A stretch of DNA of 64,000 bases from Acanthacorydalis orientalis (Eukaryota > Arthropoda > Insecta > Megaloptera > Corydalidae), in the NCBI GenBank assembly GCA_034766995.1, contig CM068320.1, positions 18,771,812 through 18,835,811 of the forward strand. Reading direction: 5' to 3'. Under the pieces are notes generated by a model, which had not been told where the DNA came from, made no database searches, and saw only the letters and a program-made list of their open reading frames with translations. Shown piece by piece: positions 12,274-25,077 of this stretch (its first letter is position 1; every line of letters begins with the position of its first letter). The translations under genes and the position numbers were made by a program.

Positions 12274-12330
12274 TTAACCCTTTGAGGTCTTATGTCGAGC
12301 GTGGCTCGACATCACGTTTCGAAAGCGATA
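12274..12330 (+). mobile_element. Solo piggyBac-type terminus (TTAA plus CCCTTTGAGG)
   Basis: TTAA at 12274-12277 is followed directly by CCCTTTGAGG and then a perfect short inverted repeat, ATGTCGAG and CTCGACAT, around a five-base centre. TTAA target sites, CCC-starting termini and subterminal palindromes are typical of piggyBac MITEs. I could not find the opposite end in the following few kilobases, so this is one end only or a heavily decayed copy. It starts four bases after the TA that closes the Tigger-like element. Confidence 0.55.
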
Positions 12331-12390
12331 AAAGTTATTCTAAGAATATTTCCCATAGTATTATAATTGTATACACTTTGTCACATATAG

Positions 12391-12393
<3 letters not shown>

Positions 12394-12457
<64 letters not shown>

Positions 12458-12484
12458 ATATGTATATATATACACACACACACA
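12394..12484. repeat. Compound TA/TATG/CA microsatellite
   Basis: About 90 bp of TA repeats with CATA and TATG interruptions, ending in a CA run. Confidence 0.95.
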
Positions 12485-12832
12485 GTTCCCTTCAATTGTT
12501 AGTTGAAATAAACACTTCTCAGTTTTTAAGTAACATAATGTTTAATAGCCCCGTTTCTCATCACTGGCTTGTATAGTAATGATTTATAATTACAAAGCAT
12601 CATTGTTTTTAAAAGGGTATTCCCCGAAATTCATATCGCTCGCGTAACTAAACACTAAATAGGCTATAATCATAGAAATTCACTTGGTAAAAGTTAGTTG
12701 AAACCGAAAAATCGCACTATTTGCACTAGAGAAGGACGTATTTTTTTAGGTTTAATATATTCTTGTAGATATTTTACAGTGAAGTAATATTTAATTTCCA
12801 AAAACATAATTATTATTCATTATTAGTAAAAA

Positions 12833-13091
12833 ATGGCTCCGAGGCGAAAATTAACTGTAGAAGAAAGATCAAAAGTTGTGAGTGAGCATATATAAGAAAA
12901 TAAGATGTTAAAATACATGTTTGTTCCATTTTGAATGCAAAAATTGTTCGATTTTAAGTTATTTTAAATTAGCACTTTCCAAATTTTTGAATCATAAAAC
13001 CTCAAAATTAATTAGATTAAAAGTTCACGTATTTCATTTACAGTCAGAAAAAGAATTAAAAAGGCTTGAAGTTATACTTTGGTTAATTTAA
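12833..13091 (+). CDS. Possible tiny two-exon reading frame, or transposase start
   Basis: An ATG at 12833 in good initiation context (AAAAATGG) opens 15 codons, MAPRRKLTVEERSKV. A near-consensus 5' splice donor (GTGAGT) follows directly at 12878. About 165 bp downstream, TTTCATTTACAG ends at 13043 as a plausible acceptor. Joined in phase, the second exon would read SEKELKRLEVILWLI and stop at 13089-13091. The basic N-terminus also resembles the start of Tc1- or pogo-type transposases, whose helix-turn-helix begins with similar K/R-L-T-x-E-E-R strings, so a decayed transposase start is just as likely. No domain is complete, and splice-like signals are common in AT-rich DNA. Confidence 0.2.
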
Positions 13092-13279
13092 AACAGATCT
13101 TTCTTATAAATGAATTGTTTTGTTTAGATTGCTTACAAATTGAATGTGAATACCTAGCATATTCTTCATTTTAATTTCAAATCAAACAGCCACAACTAAA
13201 AAGAAGAAATAATATTAAGAATAAAAATCAGTAGATAGTTTAATTGTTATTTAATTTGTGATAAAATCAATAATAATAT

Positions 13280-13380
<101 letters not shown>

Positions 13381-14935
13381 CTTACATCGAAATAAATACA
13401 GGTTTATTGTGCTAATCGATTCAAAAATAAAGTATTCACAATTTCTAAAAATCTTTTCATCCGTTTTAAATTGATGTTTATATACAACACAAATAATTAA
13501 AGTACTATACTATGAATTCGTTTATTACACGACAAATTATCGTCTTTCTCACTAGTTATTATTATTAAAGACATAGATTTGACAGGTTATAAATTATTCT
13601 CAAGATAACATTATGAATCCAATCACTTGTAGAGACCTGTACATTAATCAGTCAGTGAATGAGTGAGTGATGTTAAATTTATTATCGATTTCAAGACGAA
13701 CATATTTTTCATATACACAAATGATCAGAATAAGACTTGTCTGTTTGTAAGTAATATATCAATATTATTATATAGTTCTGTAAAATAATGATATTGAAAT
13801 AGCTAGTCTGTGTTTAAGGATATGTATTTACATTACATGCAGTCAAAAACAGATTACTCATAATATCGATCTACGAGCGTTAGTACATATATATATATAT
13901 AATCGAATTCGGATCGAGCATTGAGGGACTAACTATATTTTCTGATTATAACAGTTACTCGTTACATCAGTAACATATAAGTTCGTTCGAAATAATAACT
14001 TTCTCTATATAAACCTTAATAATATTCTATAAGTTATATTCACAAGTTATGTTATAATGTGATACACATATTAATTAACAAATAAATATAATTTTTAAAT
14101 AATACATAGGTACGATACTTAAAATCAATTGGATATGATTTCAGGTTAAACATTGTTTTTTAAATTTACGGTATCTAAAATCAATACATTCCAGTTGAGT
14201 TCTCGCTTCATTTAGTTGAATCAGTATAGTAAAACACTATTATATAACATCTTTCAAACTTTTGATTATATTTACTATACCAGAGAAAGCTTATTTTTTT
14301 GTAAACGAGCTCATAATCCTTGAATATTTTAAGATACTGAGATGAGATAAAAAAAAAACGAAAGAAACCTTGAGTTGTCGCGTGTAATTGTACTCAGCTG
14401 ATCAGACTATTTTCTTTTACAAATGAATTTTTCATTCACCTCACACACCATAAAAAGTCTTTAACAAAAAATACTAAATAAGGCTGATTATTTATCATTT
14501 ATGATTGCTGCTTAGGTTGATATCGATCCATCATCTTTAGAGCACTAAAGTATAGAAAAAAATATTTTCTGAACTTAGAAACATATCTGAAATATTTTCT
14601 TATATTTAAAGCGACTTCAATAACCGATTATTGAAATATTTGATCTAAAAAGATGTGATTAAGAAGTTAATTGAAAAAAATCATTTGTGAAAAAAAATAG
14701 AGGCTGGAGTATTTGATTTAGAATGATACATTTAAAAATAAAAAGTATTTCAATTAAATACATTTCACTTTAAATCTTCCAAGTCAAATGCGTAACATAT
14801 ATAGAAAGATTCAATTTAGGATTCCACAAAAAAAGGCGCAGGGATTAGGAAAAGTCATGTTATTTTTATTGAGTATTTTAGTTTAATTCAATACTAAGAT
14901 ACAATTAAACAAAAATACTAAATGGGGGATAAATG

Positions 14936-14938
<3 letters not shown>

Positions 14939-14983
<45 letters not shown>

Positions 14984-15073
14984 TTTATATACATATATAT
15001 ATATATATAGATATATATATATAGATATATATACATATATATATATATACATATACATATTCATATATATTTA
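14939..15073. repeat. Imperfect (TA)n array
   Basis: About 135 bp of TA repeats interrupted by CATA, TTTATA and GATA units. It is longer but less pure than the other tracts, suggesting an older array. Confidence 0.95.
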
Positions 15074-15473
15074 CATCAACTATTTAAATTACTTATATAA
15101 TTGTTGATACTTAAATATTATATTTTAAGTGTTTTTAATAATATAATTTATTCATAAAAAATATTATTTTATAAAAAATAAATGTTATAAGTCAAGTAAA
15201 ACCTAAATTATTTCAGAAACATTATTTTCAGATTTTCTAATAGCTGAAAAATCATAAGCGATTTCTAATTTAAGTAAAGAATAAAAATGTGTTAAGAAAT
15301 ATACAATCATATTTTTAATTAAAATTAATATACTTCAATTAAAAATTAAATCAATTTAGAATAATCATTTGAGAAATAAAGTTTTACAGAAATTAACAAA
15401 ACATATAATGGACGCCAGAGAAAGCTTATTTTTGATTAACTATTTACATTTGAACTTAATAGTTGATAAACAT

Positions 15474-15488
15474 ATGTATGTATGTATG

Positions 15489-15519
<31 letters not shown>

Positions 15520-15537
15520 TGATAGATATATATATAC
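15474..15537. repeat. TATG/TA compound microsatellite
   Basis: TATG tetranucleotides at about 15474-15489 grade into TA repeats, with GATA interruptions at the right. Confidence 0.93.
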
Positions 15538-17087
15538 AAAATAAACACAAAGGCAGCTTTAGAAACAACTAAATAAATATTTCTGTCGAATAAATTGTTT
15601 ATATTCCTAACATATTAATACGAGTATCACCAATAAATATTATAGATAAAATAACTCTTTATATATAACACAATAGTGTAATAATATCTACCAAAAAAAC
15701 ATGCTCACAATACTCTGATTCAGTTATTAGACCTCATATTGCTTTTGGGATACCAATTTAGTATGTGCTACATTACAATGAAATTTGCGACTATATCTCA
15801 GAAATGGTCAGAATGAGATCGGTATCATATATTTTATGAACCATAAAAGCTAATAGAATTTACCTTACCACGTAATAAAATCACAGAAATTATATCGAAT
15901 TGTACAACTACGAACCGTGTAGAAAAATGCAGTTATTAAATTATTTCTAAAGAACAAATAAAGGAATAGTAATATGGTATTTAAGTTTAATATTTTTTCT
16001 CATTAAAAAAGGAATGCCGTTTATATAATTTTTATTACTTTTTACATTATTAAAAATTGCAGTTTACAGTCACATATTTTGTTATTAGTTAATTATTATA
16101 GAACATCTGTTTTTTTTAATTTTATTTTTGTTTAGTGCTAAGATCATTAAAAATATGAAATTTTAATACTAAAAAAACAAATAAATATTTACATTCCAGT
16201 AGGTTTTAATAAATAAAAAATATTATATATCACTCAATAGATAATTAAACCTAATATTTAATTATAGGAGTCAAACAATAAAATACAATAGGAATAAAAA
16301 CTTCTTACAAGAATTTTCATATTCTCTTTCTAATTAATGTGTAAGAACAAATTGAAATGAATCTATATTCGTTTTTATTCTTTGTTAATAATCATAATAA
16401 ATTAGTTATATTAAAATATTGGAAATTTTTTTCAATGTTTTATTAAGGCAATAAAATTTTAAATGATTTTAATTACATAATGCAATAAATTTTAACGAGA
16501 ATAGCTTCAGTTATTTTAAATCTTTAGTGTAATATACACATATGTATAATAAAAAATAATTAACACACATACACACGAAAACATATGTATATATATATTA
16601 AATAAGTTTTAAACAATTGGTTTAAAAAAATGTAAATAAGTAAATTTGTGAATTTATAAGAAATAAAAAGATAATAAATAACAGTTATTAAACTGTTGGC
16701 ATAAGCTAGTAACCATATTAAATAATCTCGAGTATGTACACTTCAAGAATGTACGTTATGATAAAAATTATTTCTAAAGCGAAATTATTCATTTTACAGT
16801 CATTAAGAAAATACAAAAAAGAACCTTCTTTTAAATAAAAGCCACATTGTTATACAGTAAAAAAACAGAGACAAAACTAACTAGGGCAGTGTTATATATG
16901 TATGTAAACACGTTGTTCAAACGTATGCAATTAAAGTAATATATTATATGAAGCTCTATTCAAAACCATTAATTATGAAGATGAATGGAGGATGATAATT
17001 ATTTCTGAATATACATATTTCAAAACTATATGTTTACTTAAATATTAACTTAAAACTATATTAATTTAATTATACACATTCACATAC

Positions 17088-17088
17088 A

Positions 17089-17136
<48 letters not shown>

Positions 17137-17143
17137 AAGAGTG
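17088..17143. repeat. Compound (TA)n(TG)n(GA)n microsatellite
   Basis: Three dinucleotide phases in a row: TA, then TG from about 17106, then GA from about 17120 to 17143. Confidence 0.96.
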
Positions 17144-17677
17144 TAAAACTAAAATATACTGTTTGTATGTACTTTAAAACGTACATACCATTTACATAGT
17201 ACATGGAAATATAATATTGCAACACAAATTATTACAATTTTTGAACTATTAAATTGTTTTCATAAAAAAATATCCGAATATGCAAATAAATACCTTTCTA
17301 ATCTCTTTTATAAATTATTATTTGGAGTACCATACCTAGTTAACATGCAAATATATTCGAAACAATGACTTATTTTTTTTAATAAATTTATTACCAATAC
17401 ATATGATCCTTATTTTTGTTATTTGATAGAAACTGTATTTAATACAGTTTTATAATACTAACGCACGATATTAATTCTGATAAATATTTCATTTCCTTAC
17501 AAATATTATATTAAAAATAGTGGATTAATAGTTCAAAACAATACGGAAGATTTTAATCACACAAACTTTTTTAGTGAGAAAAGTATTCATTAATTGCAAA
17601 AACATGTACTGACATATATAAGTAGGTGTCAGTGAAATTCAAACACCCACCCACATCTAGCACTTGCTTAAATGTCC

Positions 17678-17680
<3 letters not shown>

Positions 17681-17719
<39 letters not shown>
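17681..17719. repeat. (TA)n microsatellite
   Basis: TA tract of about 39 bp. Confidence 0.95.
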
Positions 17720-17720
<1 letters not shown>

Positions 17721-18094
17721 GATATTTAAAATTTAGTTTTCCATTCCTTTAATATATATTTAAAAAGTAATACTAAAAATTTAGGAACTTGATTTAAACT
17801 CTATTATTTTACATTAATTTATTAATACTAGTTCACAGTTATCAGAATCTGTGCAAACATTATAAAATGAAATATGTTAATAATAAATTATCAGGAAAGT
17901 TAACACGAAAAATAATATTTCAATGCGTGTCCTTTTTATATTTCAGAGTAAACTTATTTGGATTTTGTAAATCTTTTTTGATAAACAAATATTAGTAAAT
18001 TTTTGTCTAGTATATATTATAGTACACATATTTAAAAGTTTTTAATTTCTGGGATGTGCTTGTAGATATTTTTTTCATCCGTTATAATTCTGTG

Positions 18095-18095
<1 letters not shown>

Positions 18096-18138
<43 letters not shown>
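18096..18138. repeat. (TA)n microsatellite
   Basis: TA tract of about 43 bp. The 87-codon frame across it is a repeat artefact. Confidence 0.95.
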
Positions 18139-18140
<2 letters not shown>

Positions 18141-18611
18141 TTATAACATATTCTCCTCATAGAACGGATATTAAGTTATATGTTTTTTTCTTTTTCCTTA
18201 TTTTTATTTGTTCTACAGTCCACATACATCTTAACATTTTTAACTTAATTTTTCTCGTGCCATTTATTGATTCACTTACAGAGAACGTTCACTCAAGGCA
18301 AAACCAAGACCATTTATAAATTTTGGAAAATTATAAATGGCCCTTGCCGATGATCAGGACGTAATTAAATTTATCATACTTTAGCAAGATTTTTTTTAAT
18401 GGAATTTTAATTGGAATTTTCCAATTTATTTTCTCCATCTACCCTTCTATTTTCAATATATGTACATTTTCTTTTTATAATATATCCATTATCTTGTTTA
18501 TTTTTTAGTTGAATTAATATAGTCTTTCTGAAATATTTGCACATATTATATTTAAATTTAAATAAATACTTTAAATATCTCATTTTATACCATTTCTATG
18601 AGGAAACTTGC

Positions 18612-18614
<3 letters not shown>

Positions 18615-18660
<46 letters not shown>

Positions 18661-18703
18661 TGTATGTGTGTGTATGTATGTATTTATATGTGTGCGCGTA
18701 TAA
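18615..18703. repeat. TA/TG/TATG compound microsatellite
   Basis: About 43 bp of TA followed by irregular TG and TATG units to about 18703. Confidence 0.93.
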
Positions 18704-19762
18704 ATGCAGTTTTAAAAAATACCAAAATAATTTGGCATAAACATAAATTAAAATTAATTTACATCAATATTTTTATCAATCAGATTTATCAATGTTTTTA
18801 TAAAATCAGAGAAGAAATAAATAAAACCTTTATAATAAAATAACTAAATATTTCTACTCAAATCTGATCCAATTATATTTTGATGCAAATTTTTGTTTTA
18901 CTTAGATGCACTTTCTAATTTGTACTTACAGTTAAATGTCATCAAAAATATAAATATTTAATTTAATAAATATATATATATATATATATATAGAAAAAGA
19001 GGGAGAAGGAGAAAGAAAAATATACCTAATTAATTTTTTTTACAAATAATATCCTAATTTTAAAAATGTTTTCATACTATAATTATATGTTAGTAATTAT
19101 ATTTTGAAGTAAATAAAGATCTATAATCACTGAAGAATATGTACGTAATAAAATAATAAATACTTTTTAACAATAGTATGATATTTATCGTCAAATTGAA
19201 TTAAAAATGACAAAATACATTAGTAATGTTATTGTAGATATAATGTTTATAATACCTGTCTATTTTTTCAGAATTTAATAAATTTCCCTTAATACTTCTG
19301 TTCATATTACTATATTTATTTAAAAATTAATGCATTTTTTCAAATATTGACTCAAATTTATAGTACAAAAACATAAATTATACGCATTATTTTATAATAT
19401 ATACATTTTGAAAGTGACATTAAAAAAAATGCAATAAATAATAACGTATACATTTTCAGTACAAGGTCTTTCAAAATATTGCTCAAAATACAATGCATTC
19501 ATTTGAACAGCACTGGAAATAATGTCTGATCAATAACCATTTACATATTTTGTGGATATAAATTCTTATATGGAAACCAATAAAAGAACAATTTTCAATA
19601 TCCTCCTACGTCCCACGAGCTGTTGGAAATATTCAAAGTTGTACAGCGTAAGCTTTAAAATGTTAATATTATACTACATCTGCAGAATAGATATTGTTAT
19701 TTATAAAATATATCGGAATTGTGTTACAAACAACAATTTTCTTTATTTTGTTACACACACAA

Positions 19763-19763
<1 letters not shown>

Positions 19764-19827
<64 letters not shown>
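19764..19827. repeat. Compound (TA)n(GA)n microsatellite
   Basis: TA repeats switch to GA at about 19805 and continue to 19827. Confidence 0.96.
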
Positions 19828-20570
19828 ATACATAAACAAATAAGTTTGCCAATAATACAACTTTTCATTTTCAAAATCAAAAACTTAATTTCGAAATAGA
19901 TTTGTAACATTTTGTTTCAGTAATTTATAATTATTAATAACGAAATTAATTTACTCTCAGGATATTCAGAAATATTTAACAATACACTTGTTATACTTAA
20001 AAAAATTCGTAAAATAAAAGTATGTTTTCACAAATACACACTTTAATATTATGTTGCCGATAATATAAAAAACTATGACCTCTGATCTTAACCATTCGAA
20101 TTTTGTCATTTTGGTTCTCTGCGAGTCAATTTATTGAATAAAAGCAACCAAAAGCATGAAATACTCAATAATTTACTAACCTTTAGCAGTCATATAAACA
20201 AGGGTCTCGAGCAATTCTGCAGTTTCTATTCATTGTTAAACAGGTGTAATAAATTGATCTTTAGTAAAGTAGTGTTTATTTTTTTTGTACGATTTTCTTT
20301 CTAAGCTTGATAAGTAAAATGTGGATTTATATATATTTTTTAAAAATGTTAAAAATAAAATAAAAAAGAATTATAATGTATACAAATGTATCAGTAAATT
20401 ATTGATACATTAATATAAAAGTTATACAAAATTAATAATTCATAAAAATAACGGAGAAATAGAAATTTTATTTCGTTTTCAATGTAGTTAGTATTGATTT
20501 TACACATTTTTTGTCATTTATCATTCTTATGTACCTTCAGTAATTGAAATCTCGTTTTAATTAAACACAA

Positions 20571-20721
20571 TGTAGTTCTGACACCATGGCTAAATTCTCG
20601 TTCACGAACTAATTTTTTTTTACAATCCACGAACATTTTTTTTCTGATTTAAATTGTTCAATGAATAATTATTGAACATTTTTTATTGTTGTTATGAATA
20701 TTTCGATAGCGGTCCCATATC
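20571..20721 (-). repeat. Dispersed repeat family X, copy in minus orientation
   Basis: Read on the minus strand, this segment matches the other family X copies in order: a CTATCGAAAT-like start, AACAACAATAAAAAATG, CAATAATTATTCATTGAA, then TTCGTGAACGAGAATTTAG and TGTCAGAACT near the end. It lies head to head with the plus copy at 20758-20890, with about 36 bp between them, giving an imperfect inverted pair. Copies are heavily diverged, so the family is old. No coding content is visible. Confidence 0.7.
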
Positions 20722-20757
20722 ATTCGCAGAGCGTTTAGGTACTGAAATAAGAGTGTT

Positions 20758-20890
20758 GATAACACTGTCATCTAAATGAGCATCAGCAATAATAAAAAAT
20801 GATAAATAATCACTTATTAAAGATTTTTTATCACAAAAAGTGTGTGTTGTATGAAGAAACAAAATAATTTACTTGTGAAAGTGAAATACT
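20758..20890 (+). repeat. Dispersed repeat family X, copy in plus orientation
   Basis: Starts GATAACACTGTCATCTAAAT and continues with CAGCAATAATAAAAAATG and TTTACTTGTGAAAGTGAA, in the family order. The start agrees almost exactly with the minus copy at 51506-51653. It is the right arm of the inverted pair with 20571-20721. Confidence 0.65.
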
Positions 20891-22170
20891 TTCAAAATTT
20901 TAGTTCAAGTAGTGTAAAAAAATTCTTCGAAAGCATTTTTATTATAAAATACGCCTCCACAAAATAAATAATTTTTTTTTTAAATAAATTTTATAATTCC
21001 AACAACTCTTGTATTGGACATATTTTACATATCCTATTAATATAGATTTTATGATTAAATAATTTATTAGATAATTGTATTCCTATACCTTGGAAGAATA
21101 GTAAAATTTACTTTCATAACTAAATGAATACCAACAACATAAAATTTCATTTAATTAAATTATATAATAATTAATTATTGTCTATTTCAGTATACGAATT
21201 CATATTTGGTTGACAATGGAATTATCTTCAAATAAGAGAATGAGAACATCTGCAAATTTTTGTCTTATAAACATTGGAAAGGTTAGTTGATATATGGATT
21301 CCCTGAATTATCAGATAAAATTATTATATAAGCATCAGTGCTCTAGCAAAATACTGAACCATTTTTGTACAGGAATGAAAAATGATTTTTTTGCAATAAT
21401 ATAAAAAGAAAATGACACTAAGCTCAACTAGGAGAATATTCATATTGTTTCAAAGCTAGTATTACACTTTAAAAAAGTAATACAATAAATTAGTTAGATT
21501 GTAAATAAATCATATATATTTCTCAAAATCGATAAAACGCATTATGCAGAGAAACATTGTTCTCATTTATAAGATTTGAAAATAGCAATTGTTCAAAAAT
21601 GCCTCATGTTTGTTATTAGACTTGGTATCATATTTAGGATAACGAAAAATTTCATTAGACACTGCATACCCATCAAAACGTACGGACTTTGAAATGATAT
21701 GTTCTTGTACACCTAACATATTCTTCTGATTTATATTCAAATTTCCATTTACTTAGATTGTTGCAAAATTCATTTGTTGCGAATAACTCTACAAGTATAA
21801 ATGATGCTGAAATACATCTAAAACTTTTTGACTTGAAGCTCAGTAAAGTTTTCAATACAGTTACTTTATTATAATGTCACCTTCCTTTTGTACTAATTAA
21901 GTTTCTGTTTTCTGCTACTAATTTTAGCCTGTGTATTTCTAGTAGAGGAGAAAAGAAACTCAGATGAACCAAAAGGACAAATACTATCAGAATAATGCAT
22001 CAAGGAATCACGGGTAAAAAAATACAAGTATTATTTATAAGTCAATTTCTTTCTTACTAATGAGAAAATGCTATTGAAAAGAAAGTAATTATGTAACTAA
22101 CTAATAAAGTGTTAGTTAAGAAATATAATACGTTTCATTTCAAAAAAATGCTACGAATATTTCGAATGAC

Positions 22171-22172
<2 letters not shown>

Positions 22173-22248
<76 letters not shown>
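22173..22248. repeat. Long (TA)n microsatellite
   Basis: About 76 bp of perfect TA. Reading frames of 75 and 115 codons across it are artefacts. Confidence 0.97.
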
Positions 22249-22251
<3 letters not shown>

Positions 22252-22499
22252 GTATATATGTCTGTACATACGCCTGCGTAATATACCTTTTTTTTATGAA
22301 ATCTTTACATATCAATTCCCAAGTAGATATACGAAGAGAAAAACGTATAACACAAAAATTATATACTCCAACAATAGGAAATATTCTATTTTTATTCACA
22401 TGTCACAGTGTCGTACCATGAAGCTAACACCGTACCGAATTTCATTCGGTACATAATTTGTTGTGAACGTGTCTTGAAAGAGAAATAAAAAATAGTACA

Positions 22500-22920
22500 T
22501 TGAAAACGCCTACGATATCCTATATTTAAGTAGGCAGAACTCTGAAAATATTTCCATTGATCGGTATCAATTGACTATTGACATCGTTTGCCGCCTTTCA
22601 GAACGCATTATTCACAGTGCGTATCTTCGAAATGTGCGTATATATATATATATGCATGCTCCGTATGCTTGCATATACGCACGTATCGCATGCATGCGCG
22701 TTACTAAACATTTCTTGTGATGTGATTCTCAACACGTGCTTGAAAGATAAATGACTATTGCACTTGTAATAACATTTTCTTGTAGCGAAGACGACTTTGT
22801 TCTCTGTTTCGATGATACGTGAGATACTTTTAAGAATACACACTGCGTACAAAGTGACTTTTCCAAACGCATATAACGGTGAACAAAGTACACACATTCG
22901 TTCATTGATAAAATAATTTA
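22500..22920. other. GC-enriched complex island, possible conserved noncoding DNA
   Basis: About 420 bp whose base composition and complexity stand out from the surrounding AT desert, with many CG dinucleotides and few homopolymers. At 22650-22700 it holds an alternating purine/pyrimidine patch with repeated TGCATGC, TACGCACGTA and GCATGCATGCGCG motifs. No reading frame carries a domain. A regulatory element or an unrecognised old element are the two readings. Confidence 0.3.
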
Positions 22921-22990
22921 TAAGAATGATTCCGTTACTTTGTATTTTTGCAATAGAAACACATTCCCAAATTGCATATATATATATATA

Positions 22991-23560
22991 TTAGGTTGGC
23001 CGAAAAGTAATTACGGTTCATGACCTTTAAATTCATACACATATTAAGCTTTTCTGATTTTCCTAGCTTTTTTAAGTGATCAGTACTCTTGGATGACAAA
23101 TGCCTAACTCTTATGCAAGATTTCGAATTGTTTTGCTTAGTTCTGACTCAACTCATGCGTTCAATTGGTCATTATGGACTGAGAAAGGTTGCCCGCGAAC
23201 TTATTCATCTTCAAGGCTCTCATCCCCGGTACGAAATTTTTGGAACCACCATTGCACCGTACGTTCCTGAACAGTACCCAGATCAAAAATATCGTTTAAT
23301 TTACAAGCAATTTCTGTTGCTTTACCACCCGTTTTGAATTCTTACAAAAAATTGCTTTTATTTGATTCTTTTCCATCTTTTAATCAATAATTCAGTTTGA
23401 AGCGCAATTACTAATAAAACCACCAGTCGATTTTACCAAAATATAGGCCAAAAAATGCACTTTAAAATGATATTGACATGAACAGGATAAAATGATACTT
23501 TCAATGAAAAAAATTAAGGTTAGGATTCAGAAAAGAAAACGAAATTATTTTCCTACCAAC

Positions 23561-23564
<4 letters not shown>
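22991..23564 (-). mobile_element. Hsmar1-like mariner, internally deleted (family B, copy 1)
   Basis: A 574 bp element in minus orientation between TA dinucleotides, itself set between (TA)n tracts. The ends are TTAGGTTGGCCGAAAAGTAA on the left and the matching decayed inverted end on the right. On the minus strand, after a frameshift near the start, it encodes the N-terminal DNA-binding part of a mariner transposase of the Hsmar1/SETMAR type: a MEKNQIKAIF start, TVQERTVQWWFQKFRTG, DESLEDE, then VHNDQLNA and GICHPRV. The sequence then jumps straight to the 3' end near KSEKLN, omitting the rest of the DNA-binding domain and the whole D34D catalytic domain. The 83-codon plus-strand frame at 23089-23337 is antisense to this and is not a gene. 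Confidence 0.88.
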
Positions 23565-23624
<60 letters not shown>

Positions 23625-23629
23625 CATAT
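23565..23629. repeat. (TA)n microsatellite abutting a mariner
   Basis: About 65 bp of TA starting at the right terminus of the mariner at 22991-23564. Confidence 0.96.
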
Positions 23630-23962
23630 GAAAGAACATGTGGAAGTCGAGAAACATGGAAAAAATTCTGAAATATGTACCAAAAGTAGACCAAAAGTTC
23701 ATTATGAAGTACTTAACGGTCCATGATGCGATATAAGATGCAACTGCTTATATTTTGTTAAAAAGTAGTGTATACAAAAATATAATCAAATAGTATACAA
23801 AAATATAATCTAGATATTCTTACTGTACTTGTTATCAAAGTAGGAAACATGTTTTCGATCAACACAAGTATATTTGATATCGTTTAAAATATATTTACAA
23901 ATAAAAATAAGTTTTATTTCACTGATATGCGTTTCTATCTTTCAAATCAATTTTCGTGTATA

Positions 23963-23965
<3 letters not shown>

Positions 23966-24022
<57 letters not shown>
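23966..24022. repeat. (TA)n microsatellite
   Basis: TA tract of about 57 bp. Confidence 0.96.
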
Positions 24023-24023
<1 letters not shown>

Positions 24024-24924
24024 TATAAATCCATTATAAAATATATTTTCTGAAAACATATCTTTTTATAAAACGAATTTATATATAGCTGTTGATAAAA
24101 TATTTACATGGAGTTATTTTATAATATTATTATGTGATTCAACATGAAAGATCAATCTTGTTTTCAAATTTATTGTTTATAAATCAAACGATTTTTCGAA
24201 TTAATCACATCAAATAATAAAGGAAATAAATAATAATTATGGTTATATAACTACTATATATAAATAAATAAATGTCATATTTTATGTGCTATACTTTTAA
24301 CACATAAAAACATAACATTTAAGCGAAATTTGTTAACCGTCCCTAAAGAATTAAATCTTCTATAACAATTTTTTTTTTATAAAATAGTCATTACTTGTTC
24401 AGTTTTGCAATAATATGAAAAATATAATTGCTATAAATAAATGGTTTGATAAATTCAAGTCAATAAAGAAATAAAAGTGAATATTGAGTGATATTCAATT
24501 ATTTACACATATATATATATATTAAAAAACCTTCAGCAATATTTGTACGAATGTTAATCAATACAACAATTTTATTGTATTACAGAATTTCAAAGAATCA
24601 TTATAAATAACTACGCTTGAATTAGAATTAGAAAAGTCAGTAAATACTACAGTATTTAAAAAATTATTTACAATCATGCTACATAAAATCAATTATACTA
24701 TGTAACTTTCTGCCTATTATAACTAAAATTTTGAGCTAAATAATTATTATCTCTCAGTTCACACATATGTTAATATAAACGTTTCTCATTCAAAGTACAC
24801 TAACCCGATCTTATCCTAATGGTCCTTAATCTTTTGTAATACAAACACTTGTAAACATAATTTGCATACATTAACACATGAAAGATGTATAAACCTACAT
24901 AAACACAGCTTACACAAACAACAC

Positions 24925-24928
24925 ACAT

Positions 24929-24961
<33 letters not shown>

Positions 24962-25009
24962 TATATGAATATATATATATATAAATAAATATATATATAA
25001 ATATATATT

Positions 25010-25073
<64 letters not shown>

Positions 25074-25077
25074 AATA
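24925..25077. repeat. CATA/TA compound microsatellite
   Basis: CATA tetranucleotides at about 24930-24955 grade into a TA array with TGAATA and TAAATA interruptions, about 150 bp in all. Confidence 0.95.

Larger units (their letters stand above)
20891..22990. other. AT-rich intergenic stretch with one complex island
   Basis: AT-rich unique DNA without a supportable gene. A 60-codon minus frame at 21673-21855 has no recognisable domain. The tract at 22173-22248 is (TA)n, and 22500-22920 is an unusually GC-rich, complex island listed separately. Confidence 0.5.

Noticed and set aside
21673..21855. 60-codon minus-strand frame as a gene or transposase fragment
   Set aside because: No catalytic or zinc-binding motif could be recognised and the flanks lack coding or splice signals.
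22109..22456. 115-codon plus-strand frame
   Set aside because: About a quarter is poly-Ile/Tyr from a TA microsatellite and the rest has no domain. It is a composition artefact.
23089..23337. 82-codon plus-strand frame with normal-looking composition
   Set aside because: It is antisense to the mariner transposase remnant of 22991-23564, which explains its higher GC and openness.
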